Of a DNA stretch of 64,000 nucleotides, positions 12,471 through 23,835 are shown piece after piece. The DNA comes from Rapana venosa (Eukaryota; Mollusca; Gastropoda; Neogastropoda; Muricidae). Under the pieces are notes generated by a model. It ran no database searches. It was not told the origin of the DNA and saw only the letters and a program-made list of their open reading frames with translations. Where the stretch lies: contig CM054145.1 of assembly GCA_028751875.1 (NCBI GenBank), positions 6,350,911 to 6,414,910 on the forward strand, given 5' to 3'. How positions within the stretch are numbered: position 1 is the first letter of the stretch; every line of letters begins with the position of its first letter. The position numbers and the translations under genes were made by a program.

Positions 12471-13853
12471 CCTTTTAAAATCCCTAGCAAAGCCACCCCC
12501 CTGTGAAATGTTTTTAGGGCAAAATTGGGGGGTGGGCGTTTGCTGGGATGGACCCCTTTGCAGAAAGTTTTTTTTGTGTAACCGTGTAATTGAGGAAAAC
12601 AAACCCCGCAACATGTAAGTTAGGTTGTGAGTAGAAGTAAAGGGAAAAAAAATTTTAAAAAAGCGACTTTAAGGAAAGAAGGAAAACGGGGACAATCTGA
12701 GAGAGAGAGAGAGGGGAGAGGAGGGAGAGAGAGGAGAGGAGAGAGAGAGAGAGGAGATGGCTCTTGTGAAAACAACACGAGCATGATTTTTGCATTCATA
12801 TTTAAAAAGTAAAAAGAAAATGCCGGGGATTTGCAAGGACAAACATAAAAAACACAATTCCCGGGAAAAAAAACTTGGCAATGTCGAAATGTCAACCAAT
12901 GAACCCTTTCTTTTGTACAGGGAAAAAAATTTAACCATCGTTTTGGAAATGAAACGTCAATGGCCTTGGTTTTGTCTTCAAAGGCCCAATTTTCGGAAAA
13001 AGAAAAAAACCCAAAACAGAAAAAAAAAGAAACAGAAATCGAAAAAAAAAAACGAAAAGCAAAAACTGAATCATTTGCTAATGCCTAGCTGGGTAAAAGT
13101 TTCGTCTTGTCGGTCTTTTTCAGTCCCTCAAAGCTGATCGGGCCCCTCGCTCTCCCCCAGGTTGTCGTCCTGGGCCCCCTCGTCCTCCTTTTGGCTTTGT
13201 GGACCAGGTGCATTTCCCTCAACACAAGGCAGGAGCGCCCCCATCTCGTCCCGGGAAACCATTCCAGTTTTCGTCCCCGATTCAAACCTTTGGGGTTTGG
13301 TTTTGGGTAATGGAAAGTTTAAAGATCGTTTGGGGGCGTGATGTCCCAGCCTGCTGACCCCGTTGTGAGTCTTTTCGGTGGCTGCTGGGTTGGGCGCAGT
13401 GGGGCCTGGGTTCCCCCATCCCCTCCACCCCGAATTTTGTGGAGTCCTTAAAAGGGGTTGGGGAAGAGCCCAAACCCTGGCGTGCCAAAGGGGTGCAGGG
13501 TGCGGAAGAACATGGTGTCACTTGCTGCGCTTGGGTGGTCCCCGACTTCCTGAGTCCTATGGGCCTGTAAAAAGTCCCAAAAAAGGAGGGGGTTGTGTGG
13601 CCCCAAAGGGAAAGCTGTAGGCAATGGTTTTGGTTTGGGGTTGGTCATCCAGCCTTGGCTGTCGAATACCGAACATTTTTGGCATCTCAGCTGCAAAAAA
13701 CCCGGGGTGGAATGTTCCCCTTTTTTCTCCCGGATCACAAAAGCTGGGAATTTGGTTCCATCCCCTGCCCCCGGGAAGTGCCACCCTGAAACCTCGTTTT
13801 TCAGCCTTTTTGCTTTGTTCTAATTGTTTGGGCCCTTTTTTTGTTTGGGACCT
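12471..13853. other. Low-quality-looking island next to an assembly gap, with possible coding remnants
   Basis: Texture changes abruptly from satellite to sequence in which nearly every homopolymer is 3-8 long, as expected from poor long-read consensus. It includes a (GA)n patch at ~12698-12757. On the minus strand between about 13100 and 13850, protein-like runs alternate between frames, for example PKMFGIRQPRLDDQPQTK at ~13600-13690 and an acidic run ending in SEGPDQL at ~13130. They would connect only through repeated frameshifts. No domain is recognised. It could be a real exon with homopolymer errors, or nothing. Confidence 0.45.
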
Positions 13854-14353
13854 NNNNNNNNNNNNNNNNNNNNNNNNNNNNNNNNNNNNNNNNNNNNNNN
13901 NNNNNNNNNNNNNNNNNNNNNNNNNNNNNNNNNNNNNNNNNNNNNNNNNNNNNNNNNNNNNNNNNNNNNNNNNNNNNNNNNNNNNNNNNNNNNNNNNNNN
14001 NNNNNNNNNNNNNNNNNNNNNNNNNNNNNNNNNNNNNNNNNNNNNNNNNNNNNNNNNNNNNNNNNNNNNNNNNNNNNNNNNNNNNNNNNNNNNNNNNNNN
14101 NNNNNNNNNNNNNNNNNNNNNNNNNNNNNNNNNNNNNNNNNNNNNNNNNNNNNNNNNNNNNNNNNNNNNNNNNNNNNNNNNNNNNNNNNNNNNNNNNNNN
14201 NNNNNNNNNNNNNNNNNNNNNNNNNNNNNNNNNNNNNNNNNNNNNNNNNNNNNNNNNNNNNNNNNNNNNNNNNNNNNNNNNNNNNNNNNNNNNNNNNNNN
14301 NNNNNNNNNNNNNNNNNNNNNNNNNNNNNNNNNNNNNNNNNNNNNNNNNNNNN
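13854..14353. other. Assembly gap of 500 N
   Basis: Exactly 500 undetermined bases, a conventional placeholder size, so the true distance is unknown. Open frames spanning it are meaningless. Confidence 1.
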
Positions 14354-15800
14354 TTTGCTTAAAATTGTACGAAAGCAGTATTGGGGATAAGACATGACAA
14401 TTCTGAAACATCTGTCTACCTCTCTAATTAGATCTAAATTATCCTATGGAGAAGAAGTTTATTTTAGTGCACCTAAGTACTTATTAAAGAAGCTTCAAAG
14501 TGTAGACTGTAAGGCTACAGACTTGCTCTAGGTGTGCCATTTCATGCCTCGGCACTTGATACATATACAGAAATTGGAATGTTACCACTTGATGAATACG
14601 ACAACTTATATGTGCCAAATATATTCTGAGAAGCTCAACATCTGATAACTTTGCTTCAGAAGAAATAAAAATGAGGTCTGAAACAGATTTTCCCAAAAGA
14701 GCCCGACATATAAACTCTTAATGACAATAAGTACCTACACATCAGATCTTTACGAGCGTTCTAAAATTTTCAAATCTGATGTAGTCTCACAAAGAGCAGT
14801 TTCAGTCTGTCCTGTTTGGGAAATGAAGCAAGCACACTTTGATGTAGATTATATCAACATGAAAAAGAATGAGAATCCAAACATCATGGCAGTTAATGTT
14901 CATTCACATATAGAAAATAATTACTCTCGGTGTCTTAAAATTTATACAGATGGCTCACTTTTAGACAATCATCAAGCAGGTTCAGCATTGTCATACCAGC
15001 ACTAAAAGTAGAAAAGTCGTATTATGTTGGTAAAAATCGATCTGTTTTTACAGCTGAACTGATCTCTATTCTCATGGCTTTGAATTTCATTTTAGATCAT
15101 CCATACTGTTTCTTTCACATATTACTTTGTGTGGATTCAAAATCAGTTTTATATGCATTATAGTCTATAACTTATAAGCAATCTACTAAACTTATACCAA
15201 ATATCAAATACCTCATAAATCTTCTGCGATTAAGAGGAATTCATTTTTTTGTGCTGGATTCCTTCACATATAGGATTATTTTCTAATGAGTGGGCTGATC
15301 GGGCTGCGAGGAAAGGTGCACGTAATTACGTATTGTAATACAATACAATACAATACAATACGTAATATAACGGGGTCTACAGTACTGTATGTCCCTCTAT
15401 CCATTGCAGAGGGTTATCAGTTGTTAGAAGAAGCTTCCTTAAACACATTTATAGAAATGCATCGGCAAATCAAGCAGCTTTCACATTCAACTCCGAGTAA
15501 GAAGAGCGTAATTGAATACAGTGATCACTTAGAGATTCATACAAATGCTGTCAAAGAAAGACAACTCAAGGCATTATTTTTCAGGATAAGATTAAATGCA
15601 TTCACGACAAAATTCAGCAAGGATGTTAAATGCTTATGTGGTGAATATATTTCAAAAACCCATATCATACTTGAATGTGAGAATTAAAAACCTTATCTCC
15701 CTGCCTTTTCTGAGAATACCATTAACGAAGTTTTGAACAATGTAAAGCTAACGTTTGACATTGCTAAAGGTTTATTGTTAAGTCCTATAGGGCACTTATT
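14354..15800 (+). pseudogene. 3' part of an I-like LINE with RNase H domain (decayed)
   Basis: Starts at the assembly gap, so its 5' part is unseen. Translating across frames gives the end of an RT region (~14400-14560), then an RNase H fold. Its acidic sites are visible: YTDGS at ~14945, TAELIS at ~15050, VDSKSVLYA at ~15130 and a WIPSH..NEWADRAARKG-like block at ~15255-15315. Downstream lies a cysteine/histidine motif, CLCGEYISKTHIILEC, at ~15630-15675. RT followed by RNase H and a C-terminal Cys/His motif is typical of I/Nimb-type or related non-LTR elements. At least two frameshifts, stop codons and a (AATAC)n insertion near 15330-15360 show it is dead. Clade assignment is inference. Confidence 0.75.
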
Positions 15801-15904
15801 GTAGTTGTAGTTGTACTCTTCGAATTTATTTTTTGGAAAAATGTTGTTCTTGATCTATTTATGTTAAGAATACTATTTGTGTCTTTCCCTTGATATTACT
15901 CTTT

Positions 15905-16007
15905 ATTACACACTCACACTCACACACACACGCAAACACACACACACGCAAACACACACGCACACACTCACACGCATGCACGCACCACACAGAGTAGATC
16001 TATCTAT

Positions 16008-16084
<77 letters not shown>

Positions 16085-16105
16085 CATCCATCCATCCATC
16101 CATCT
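15905..16105 (+). repeat. (CA)n then (TATC)n/(CATC)n compound microsatellite
   Basis: CA/CGCA units to ~15995, then about 20 TATC units and five CATC units. Confidence 0.97.
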
Positions 16106-16429
16106 CTTTCATTCAGTCTCCTATTTTAGGGCCGTCTGGTATCACTTAAAGTGGAAAGACGTTAAAATTGAAGACTTACTTACTTACACATACACATCCC
16201 CACTACCCCCTTCCCACCAACCCCTAACCCTCAACATTGACAGTAATAACTGAACTCTGGGAACCAGATTGAAGAGAAGCCCCACTGTTTCTTCTGACTG
16301 CCTTCGCACGATGTAGTTTAACAGTAGGTCAATGTGAACTGGGACATCGAAGACTTAAAAGTCAGGTCAAATGTCCCTCTAAAATAGGATCGTATTGACC
16401 TGCATACAGCCATCTTTGTCAGGCAGGCA

Positions 16430-16655
16430 GGCACGCACGCGCACATACACACACATGCGTGCATACACACACATAAAACACGCACGCACGCACTCGCACA
16501 CACAGAAGCATGCACTCACGCACACACACAAACACACGAGGTACGCATGCACTCACACATATACAACACGCAAGCACGGATACACTAGCGCATGCACGCA
16601 CACAGATACACACGCACGACATGCGCGCGCACACATGCACACAAACACACCTTGT
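16430..16655 (+). repeat. (CA)n/(CGCA)n microsatellite
   Basis: Interrupted CA-rich simple sequence. Thr/His-rich and Cys/Val-rich frames over it are artefacts. Confidence 0.95.
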
Positions 16656-16732
16656 CTAATATGACTAGAAATTAACTGCAGTTAAATTGAACACAATAAA
16701 ATATCTATATATATAATATCACTCTCTTTGTT

Positions 16733-16935
16733 TGTCTTGTTCCTTTTCTGCCTGTCACCTCCCTCTTGTCTATTTTCTGCCTTCTTGGTCCGTTCTCCTG
16801 CCTTTTTCCCCCAGAAAGACTTGAGCAATAACAAAATCAAAGTCTGATGCGCTGGGCCTGACTTGTCAGGCGCTTAACGGCAGCGCAACGCATTTTCCAC
16901 TCCTATGACTGACTGTTGTCTGAACGTTTGACAGA
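16733..16935 (+). mobile_element. SINE-C, 5'-truncated copy
   Basis: Starts inside the pyrimidine-rich middle (TTGTTCCTTTTCTGCC), contains TGCGCTGGGCCTGACTTG and ends after TGTCTGAACGTTTGAC. The 5' hairpin is missing. Confidence 0.8.
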
Positions 16936-17299
16936 GAAACTCTCCTTAACGACTTAAGCTCAGGTGCTTATTGCAATCGTTTTCGTTTTGCTTGCAGTTC
17001 AAGGATATGTGGGAGTAAAAAATGACTTGTCCAACTGACAACAATAGACAAAAACTAGACAAAGCAAGACACAAACATTTAAAACGAAGACGGCAACCAT
17101 TTATTACGCAATACAAAAAACAACACCACCCCAAACCCACACCCCCAAACGGTTTTTGCAATAGCGGACATAATTTGTTGTTGTTGTTTTTAAAGATTTA
17201 CTGATTTTTTAGTACTGATTAGAATCATGTTTTCGTGTCTCTTATGGAGACATTCTACGCCAAATAAACCAAGCTCTGAAATAAAATCTGCTAGAAACA

Positions 17300-17357
17300 T
17301 CGCGAAATGGGTGTTACTGATCTCAAAGAAAATTATCTCATGATACGTGACTGTGGC

Positions 17358-17403
<46 letters not shown>

Positions 17404-17840
17404 ATATAACTGACCTAAAAGAAAATTGATAACACATGATAATGTGACTGGCCAACTTTTTCTCACACAAGTTTACCTCAACGAAAGAGAGAAAGAGAGA
17501 GCTCATGAACTCGGAAATTCAGGATTTTAATTGTAAAGCCATGGGCCTGTATACAAAGGGTAGTCATTTTGACAAAAGCAACGTCACAGAGAGAGAGAGA
17601 GAGAGAGAGTATGAACTCAGAAATTCAAGATTTTAATTGCAAGACCACCAGCCTGTATACAAAGGGGTATTCATTTTGACAAAAGAAACTTCAAACAGAG
17701 AGCGAAAGAGAGAGAGAGAGAGATGGATGTAACTGACCTCAAAGAAAATTGATAACCCATAATATGCTACTGGTCGACTTATCTGACACAAGTTGACCTC
17801 AACGAGAGAGAGATTCGGATTCAGATGATTTATTCGGAGA
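17300..17840 (+). repeat. Diverged segmental duplications separated by (GA)n
   Basis: Segment a (TGACCTCAAAGAAAATTGATAA through a CACAAGTT.ACCTCAACGA end) occurs at ~17407-17490 and ~17729-17810, with a partial copy at ~17312-17345. Segment b (GAACTC.GAAATTCA through CTGTATACAAAGGG) occurs at ~17506-17590 and ~17610-17700. (GA)n arrays sit at every junction, so slippage or unequal exchange at the (GA)n tracts probably made the copies. Confidence 0.8.
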
Positions 17841-18218
17841 GAGAGAGGGAAGGGAGGGAGACAGAGAGAGGGTAACAGTGAGAAAGAGAGTGGGAGAGAG
17901 AGGGACAGAGAGGGAGATAGAGGAAAACAGAGACATAAAGATTAGAGAGCGAGAGATTTTTAAAAAAAAGGGGGGGGGGGGGGAGAGAGAGGCAGACAGA
18001 CGGACAGACTACAAAGGGTTTTGAAAACAACAACAAAACTCGGTGACAAAACAGCACACAAACAAAGGAAACACATATTGCAAGAACTTGATACGTATGC
18101 CACCATCACCACAGAAAGAAAGAAGACAGACACAAACACACAGACAGACACACAGATTGCAAGAACTTGTGACATATACCACCATCATCGAGAGAGAGGA
18201 GAAGAGAGACACAATTTT

Positions 18219-18270
<52 letters not shown>

Positions 18271-18300
18271 GCAATAGTTTGTGATAAGCTTTGAGCCCCT
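17841..18300 (+). repeat. Purine-rich (GA)n region with a 79-bp direct duplication
   Basis: GA-rich at 17841-17990 and 18221-18267. TTGCAAGAACTTG followed by an ACCACCATCA end occurs at ~18078 and again at ~18157. No coding. Confidence 0.8.
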
Positions 18301-18845
18301 TCAAACAGGGACAATGGGAAGGGGACTGGGCACAATACACATAAATACACATGTTGAACCAAGCAAAAACCCCAATCCAAATGATCGTGATAGCAAGGAT
18401 TCCACGTCATGGTAAGAATACAGGTACACATCCACCCACACTCTTATTCCTAAATAGGCAATCACAGTCACGATTATCCAATGGTATTTGACGGCATCCA
18501 TGATCACATGTAGAAAACACACACAAACACAGCACAAATCGGTGAATGAGCAAATTCCCAATTTAATCTTAAAACGGGCAAAACTGGGTGTTTTTTTTTC
18601 AATTTACACACACGACGAGACAGGGCATAATCAGGCCATGATTACTCGCCAATAACATTGTCCACTGAAGCCTAAATGAAAAGGAGAGAAAACAAAGTGA
18701 AGTAGAAGAAAGAAAACGAAACAGACCTCCCAAACCTGGCCTTATATAATCGTATATCACTTTCACTTACAACAGATTTTTCTGCGTGAAATCGAAATTC
18801 GGGTTTGTTCTCCTCAGCGAGGAGGGAGGGGAGGGAGAGTGAGTG

Positions 18846-18849
<4 letters not shown>

Positions 18850-18929
<80 letters not shown>

Positions 18930-19055
18930 GAGGGGAGAGACGGAGACAGACAAACAGAGACAGAGAAAAAATGAATCAGAAGAAAATGTATACACAACAC
19001 ACACAGACACAAGCGATCGACACACACACACACAGACACACAGACAGACAGAGGG
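18850..19055 (+). repeat. (GA)n and (CA)n/(GACA)n microsatellites
   Basis: About 75 bases of GA repeat followed by CAGACAGA and ACACAC units. Confidence 0.95.
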
Positions 19056-19368
19056 CTTTTTACGAATCCTATCAAACAAAGCGTGATATGGAGTATAAAT
19101 TACCTGTCAAAGCCATTCTCAGTTGAGCAGATGAACCAGACCCCTGTTACTTCAGATTCATCTGCCACAAATAAAAGACAGCAAAAATAAAATGATATCT
19201 ATAAAAAGAAAACACAGAAAAAGAACGGAAAGATCAAAAGAGATAAGAGAGGAGAGAAACCAAAAATGTATTTTTTATAAAGGCTTCTTCCAGCCCACGC
19301 TTAAAGCTTTTGTCAGTTGTCGATGTTAGCTTAGAGCTAAGGCGAACTCTGAAATGATGTTAGGCCTT
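19056..19368. other. Unannotated, no gene seen
   Basis: AT-leaning sequence between the microsatellite and the 71/74-bp minisatellite. No domain or known repeat seen. Confidence 0.4.
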
Positions 19369-20250
19369 AAAACGTCTTTGTTGAGATTGTCGTCTGTCAT
19401 GACTAGGTATTAGCACAACATACACTCTCCTTTGACAGAACCTAAAGGTTTTTGTTGAGATTGTCGTCTGTCATGACTAGGTATTAGCACAACATACACT
19501 CTCCTTTGACAGAATCTAAAGGTTTTTGTTGAGATTGTTGTCTGTCACAAGGTATTAGCACAACATACACTCTCCTTTGACAGAATCTAAAGGTTTTTGT
19601 TGAGATTGTTGTCTGTCACAAGGTATTAGCACAACATACACTCTCCTTTGACAGAATCTAAAGGTTTTTGTTGAGATTGTCGTCTGTCATGACTAGGTAT
19701 TAGCACAACATACACTCTCCTTTGACAGAACCTAAAGGTTTTTGTTGAGATTGTCGTCTGTCATGACTAGGTATTAGCACAACATACACTCTCCTTTGAC
19801 AGAATCTAAAGGTTTTTGTTGAGATTGTCGTCTGTCATGACTAGGTATTAGCACAACATACACTCTCCTTTGACAGAATCTAAAGGTTTTTGTTGAGATT
19901 GCTGTCTGTCACAAGGTATTAGCACAACATACACTCTCCTTTGACAGAATCTAAAGGTTTTTGTTGAGATTGTCGTCTGTCATGACAAGGTATTAGCACA
20001 ACATATACTCTCCTTTGACAGAATCTAAAGGTTTTTGTTGAGATTGTTGTCTGTCACAAGGTATTAGCACAACATACATTCTCCTATGACAGAACCTAAA
20101 GGTTTTTGAGATTGTCGTCTATCATGACTAGGTATTAGCACAACATACACTCTCCTTTGGCAGAATCTAAAGTTTTTGTTGAGATTGTCGTCTATCATGA
20201 CAAGGTATTAGCACAACATACACTCTCCTTTGACAGAACCTAAAGGTGGT
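19369..20250 (+). repeat. 71/74-bp minisatellite, about 12 units
   Basis: Unit boundaries (AAAGGTTTTTG) fall at 19444, 19518, 19589, 19660, 19734, 19808, 19882, 19953, 20027, 20098 and 20169, with a diverged first unit at ~19369. Long units (74 bp) carry CATGACTAGG or CATGACAAGG. Short units (71 bp) carry CACAAGG instead. The order is L L S S L L L S L S, then two slightly shortened long types. Every unit contains TATTAGCACAACATA. It has unique flanks and no spacer diversity, so it is not a CRISPR array. Confidence 0.97.
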
Positions 20251-20611
20251 GTGTGACCTAAAGGAGAGAGTACGTTTCCATTTCGCCCTCCGTTTTCCTT
20301 TATTATCACTCTGGCGTTCATACAGCTCGTGTTAAGCCGTCCATAGAAATAAAAACCGCTTTTTTTGTGAAACACTAGCCTCCGATTCAAATCTCATTTG
20401 ATTTTGCTTAAATGTAGTAGGTTTGAAATTTTGTTCTCCAGCAAACACTAACCCCTCAGTCCTTTGTGTCGTCTGCTAGCTGCCTAACTGCAATATGCAT
20501 GCGCGGGGTCAACACTGTTGGAACACAAGCAATCCTCATGATCATTTCTAACTTTCTCATGACTACCCCGTATTGTTCTATGTCCTCAATGCCCCAAAAC
20601 AAGACACAATT
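20251..20611. other. Unannotated, no gene seen
   Basis: Sequence between the minisatellite and SINE-C. Short frames only, no recognisable domain. Confidence 0.4.
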
Positions 20612-20831
20612 CCCCAGTGGGGATGCCGGGGGCCTGTCAGTAAACTGAGAGACAGAGAGAAACTGACAGACAGAGACAAACTGACAGACAGAGAGAAACT
20701 GACAGACAGAGAGAAACTGACAGACAGAGAGAAACTGACAGACAGAGAGAAACTGACAGACAGAGAGAAACTGACAGAGAGAAACTGAGTGCCCCGTCTG
20801 GAAATTTTGTGCTAGGAATTCCCTCTTTTCT
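20612..20831 (+). mobile_element. SINE-C 5' part, split by a minisatellite
   Basis: GTGGGGATGCCGGGGGCC at the left and CCGTCTGGAAATTTTGTGC at the right are contiguous parts of SINE-C elsewhere. Here about 150 bases of GACAGACAGAGAGAAACT repeats replace the TATAAATAGCATCCCC segment. The 3' half is missing; a SINE-A copy follows directly. Confidence 0.75.
20647..20787 (+). repeat. 18-bp minisatellite inside SINE-C
   Basis: About eight tandem GACAGACAGAGAGAAACT units, nearly identical, so recently expanded. The unit length is a multiple of three, which creates repetitive frames on both strands. Confidence 0.95.
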
Positions 20832-21045
20832 TTCCCTTGTGGACGGTTGCATGCGTGTGAGCAAGATGTTCAGCGTGCATTCACACACTGGGCCTTGTGT
20901 GTAGTCTCATCCGAAGGACGTTTGGGGGAAAGTTGAGTCGGCACTGATGTTAACTCCAGAGGAAAAATCCTCTTGAACGAGAATCGAACCTGGGTCAGCA
21001 GATCAAGAATACATCACTGTAACCACCAGGCTATCCCGTCCCCCA
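20832..21045 (-). mobile_element. SINE-A, 3'-truncated copy
   Basis: Minus strand reads GGGACGGGATAGCCTGGTGG (A-box region), CCCAGGTTCGATTCTCG (B box), then TCCTTCGGATGAGACTA. It ends before the A-rich tail. Confidence 0.85.
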
Positions 21046-21104
21046 ACACTCCCACGACAAGGTTATTTTGGATCCTATCTTAACTGCACAAGAAGGGTTT
21101 TTTT

Positions 21105-21275
21105 TTCAATCCTGTCGTCACAGATTCTTCAATCTTACTGATGACACTTTTAAACCCAGCCTCAAGACATTCTTATTTCCTACCTAAGATTTTCCCCTTC
21201 TATTTCATCTCGATCTCATCTGTTCCTGCCTTCAACAGCCGAAATCCCCATCACCTCGCCTAAGTATATTACCTT

Positions 21276-21361
<86 letters not shown>

Positions 21362-21528
21362 TTGAATTTTGTTAAAAAAAACTTATTTGTGATCGGTTGC
21401 GCGTGTAAGAATAGGCTGAATGCTTTTAAAAAAACACCCCCAAGATATAGCGCAATATAATTCCATTTGAATACTTTTTTTTAACCAAGATATAACGCAA
21501 TATAAGTTCCATATGAATTCCATAAGTT

Positions 21529-21545
<17 letters not shown>
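21105..21545 (+). mobile_element. L2-like LINE 3' end with (TG)40
   Basis: The ~21150-21187 segment encodes FKPSLKTFLFPT and a stop, matching the C-terminus of the open LINE frame at 57688-59205. As in that copy, a (TG)n array follows (21279-21358), then the AT-rich terminal motif (TATAGCGCAATATAATTCCA), which is present twice here (~21443 and ~21490), and an (ATC)n tail. The rest of the RT is absent. Confidence 0.8.
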
Positions 21546-21559
<14 letters not shown>

Positions 21560-21829
21560 CTATAATCTTCTGTCCTTAATGAAGTACCCAAGAAGGCAGT
21601 TAACTTCTTCAAAGCATTGAAACATGTGGCTTCATGCAGTGTGTTTTTGGTTACGAAGGATCTTACGGACCCCATCGGTGTATGAGTTAGATTTTCTTTT
21701 TTCTGTTTAACTTCCTGAGAGAATCGGGGTTTCTTTTTCTGTCTGATATGAGTGAAAGTGTTATAATTGGTCACTAACATCAAAGTCGTTTTAAGGAATC
21801 TGGTTTTGGTTTTATCTCATTGTGTGTAG

Positions 21830-22045
21830 TTGATGTGGTTTTTCCCACAACGCTGTGCCCGTCCTGGGTTGACCCTTGCGGTTGGCCAGGGCGTTGCTAC
21901 AGGGAACGACAGTAGAGTTGGCTTTATACCTTGTATATAGTTGCACAGTTTTATTCTGAGATATAAAATTTTACGAGGTGGCAGCCCTGATATGGCTTTT
22001 GTGGTCGGCGGGGCTATAAACAACAGGATTGGATTGGGTTTCTTG
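21830..22045 (+). repeat. Repeat-H, most complete copy
   Basis: Contains GTCCTGGGTTGACCCTTGCG, ACAGTAGAGTTGGCTTTA and CAGCCCTGATATGGC. The same blocks recur at 57590-59960 (interrupted), 55735-55860 (minus) and 38560-38640 (minus). About 200 bp, class unknown. Confidence 0.7.
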
Positions 22046-22056
22046 TGTGGTGTGTG

Positions 22057-22488
22057 GTGGGGGGGGGGGGGGGGGGGGAGGGGGATAACGTTCCATAGAT
22101 TTCATGCTGCGTGTGTTCATGCCATCCTTGCAGATACCACGCTGTCTCTAGGTCGACTTTTTGGGGCGTGGTGGGTGGGTGGGGAGGAGTTCAATTTTAC
22201 TGATTGCATGCTGGCCATGTTCGTGTCACTTTATATGCAACAGGCAGTAGCAGCCTTTTTATTTGGCTACAAATGGCTGTGTTATTTGCTGGTGTGTGTG
22301 TGGTGTGTGTGTGTGTGTGTGTGAGTGTGGTGTGTGTGTGGATAGAGAGAGTGAGAGAAAGAGAGAGAGAGGGGAGAGAGAGAGAGAGGAGTCTTTTTCC
22401 ATTGTGAGAGAGAGAGGGAGAGCGAGAGATTCTTTTCCCATGGAGTGTGTCGTGAGAGAGAAAAGAGGAGAGAGAGAGATGAGAGAGG

Positions 22489-22554
<66 letters not shown>

Positions 22555-22623
22555 GTATATCCGTCTGCCTTCTTCTCATTCCTTGCCTTCCCCTACTCCC
22601 CATCCCAAATAATTCATCACGAC

Positions 22624-22656
<33 letters not shown>
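22057..22656 (+). repeat. G-run, (TG)n, (GA)n and C-run cluster
   Basis: G-run at ~22060-22083, TG at ~22290-22340, GA-rich at 22345-22552 and a C-run of about 33 at 22624-22656. Short unique segments lie between. No coding. Confidence 0.9.
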
Positions 22657-22657
<1 letters not shown>

Positions 22658-23104
22658 CCCCATCCTCCCAGAAAATTCCAACCAACCAAACAAAAAACAA
22701 TGAAGTCGTGATTATTCCATCATCAAGAACCCTCCTCCCCCCCCTTCCCGTCTTATCATTTCAAACTCCTTCGACGCTGTTCATGCATAATTCTTTCCCG
22801 AAAAGATAACAGAACACATCCTGGACACGTTGTTGACACAGACAGTGATCTGAGGACACTGCGGGAAGGCAGAAGATTTCTGGAAGAGAAAAAAAAAAGC
22901 AGCACCCAAATTTTCAGAGAATGTTAACTAAGGCAACCTGTAGGGAGTATAAGACAAACGAAACAGATTTCTGCCACGACCTTGCTGACGAAAGCATAGG
23001 AGAGAGATGAAGAGGAGGGGGGGGGGGGGGGGGGAACTGGTGTGTGTGCGTGTGCTTGTGTGTGTGCGTGGTGGGTGTAGTGTGTGTATGTGTGTGTTGT
23101 GTGT
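22657..23104. other. Unannotated, no gene seen
   Basis: Mixed sequence with C/G runs near 22738 and 23018-23034. No domain recognised. Confidence 0.4.
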
Positions 23105-23466
23105 ATAGTGTTTTATTTTATCTATTTTATTTTTTGTTTTATTCTTTTATATCGAGTATTATGGAATAAGCACTATGTGCTTTTTTACATCCAGTCCCCG
23201 TGTGTATGCGGTTTTGTAAATTCTGTCATCTGTTCCCACCGGCATACAATGGTCTACTCTTACGAAAAGCGGAAAAGGATTTAACGTGTGCGCAAGATGT
23301 TCGCACATGGGGCCTCGGTTTATAATCTCATCCGAAGGACTTTTGGGGAGAGTGGAGTCTGCACTGATTTTAAGTCAAGGGGAAAATATCCCCTTGAAAG
23401 GGAATCGAACCCAGGTCGTCAGATTGCAAGCACAATGTTCTAACCGCTAGGCTATCCCGTCCCCCC
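23105..23466 (-). mobile_element. SINE-A, full-length reference copy
   Basis: On the minus strand, in order: GGGACGGGATAGCCTAGCGG (tRNA A-box region), ACCTGGGTTCGATTCCC (B box), a central block TCCTTCGGATGAGATTATAA with ACCGAGG following, GCGAACATCTTGCGCACACG, CGGTGGGAACAGATGACA, then CCCGTGTGTATGCGG in its complement and GTGCTTATTCCATAAT, ending in an A-rich GAATAAAA tail. A tRNA-like Pol III promoter, about 350 bp, and an A-rich end define a tRNA-derived SINE. Eighteen full or partial copies are in this window. Confidence 0.9.
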
Positions 23467-23499
23467 CCTCCCCCCCCGTCCTCTGTGTGTGTAGTATGG

Positions 23500-23835
23500 G
23501 TGGGTTAGTGTGTGTGTAGTGTGTTGTGTGTGTGTGTGTGTGTAGTAGTAGTAGTAGTAGTAGTAGTGATAGTAGTTTTGGGTGTATTGTTGATAGGTTT
23601 ATTCTCCTGTTGAAATCGTTTGTAATCCTCCATACCCCAAAGGGGGTGAAAGGATTTAAATCTTGAATCGTGTGTGTGGGTGGGTGTAGTGTGTGTGTGG
23701 GTGGGTGTGTGTGTAGTAGTAGTAGTAGTAGTAATATTTTTGGGTGTATTGTTGACAGGTTTATTCTCCTGTTGAAATCGTTTGTAATCCTGCATGCACT
23801 AAAGGTGGTGAAAGGTATTAAATCTTGAATCGCGC
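23500..23835 (+). repeat. ~172-bp tandem duplication with (GT)n/(GTA)n
   Basis: TTGGGTGTATTGTTGA through AAATCTTGAATCG occurs at ~23579-23672 and ~23742-23832, each preceded by (GTA)n and (TG)n. The right copy ends in a CG/CA-rich array. Confidence 0.9.

Noticed and set aside
13557..14411. Long frames spanning the N gap
   Set aside because: Most of each frame is undetermined sequence.
18301..18561. 86-codon minus-strand frame with a hydrophobic pattern resembling a membrane segment
   Set aside because: No motif, splice context or similarity to a family. Flanked by (GA)n and Val/Cys-rich microsatellite translation. Insufficient support.
19369..20250. CRISPR-like array
   Set aside because: Units are contiguous 71/74-bp tandem repeats without unique spacers, and the genome is eukaryotic.
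22259..22703. Frames of ~145 codons on both strands
   Set aside because: They are translations of TG, GA and poly(C) simple sequence.
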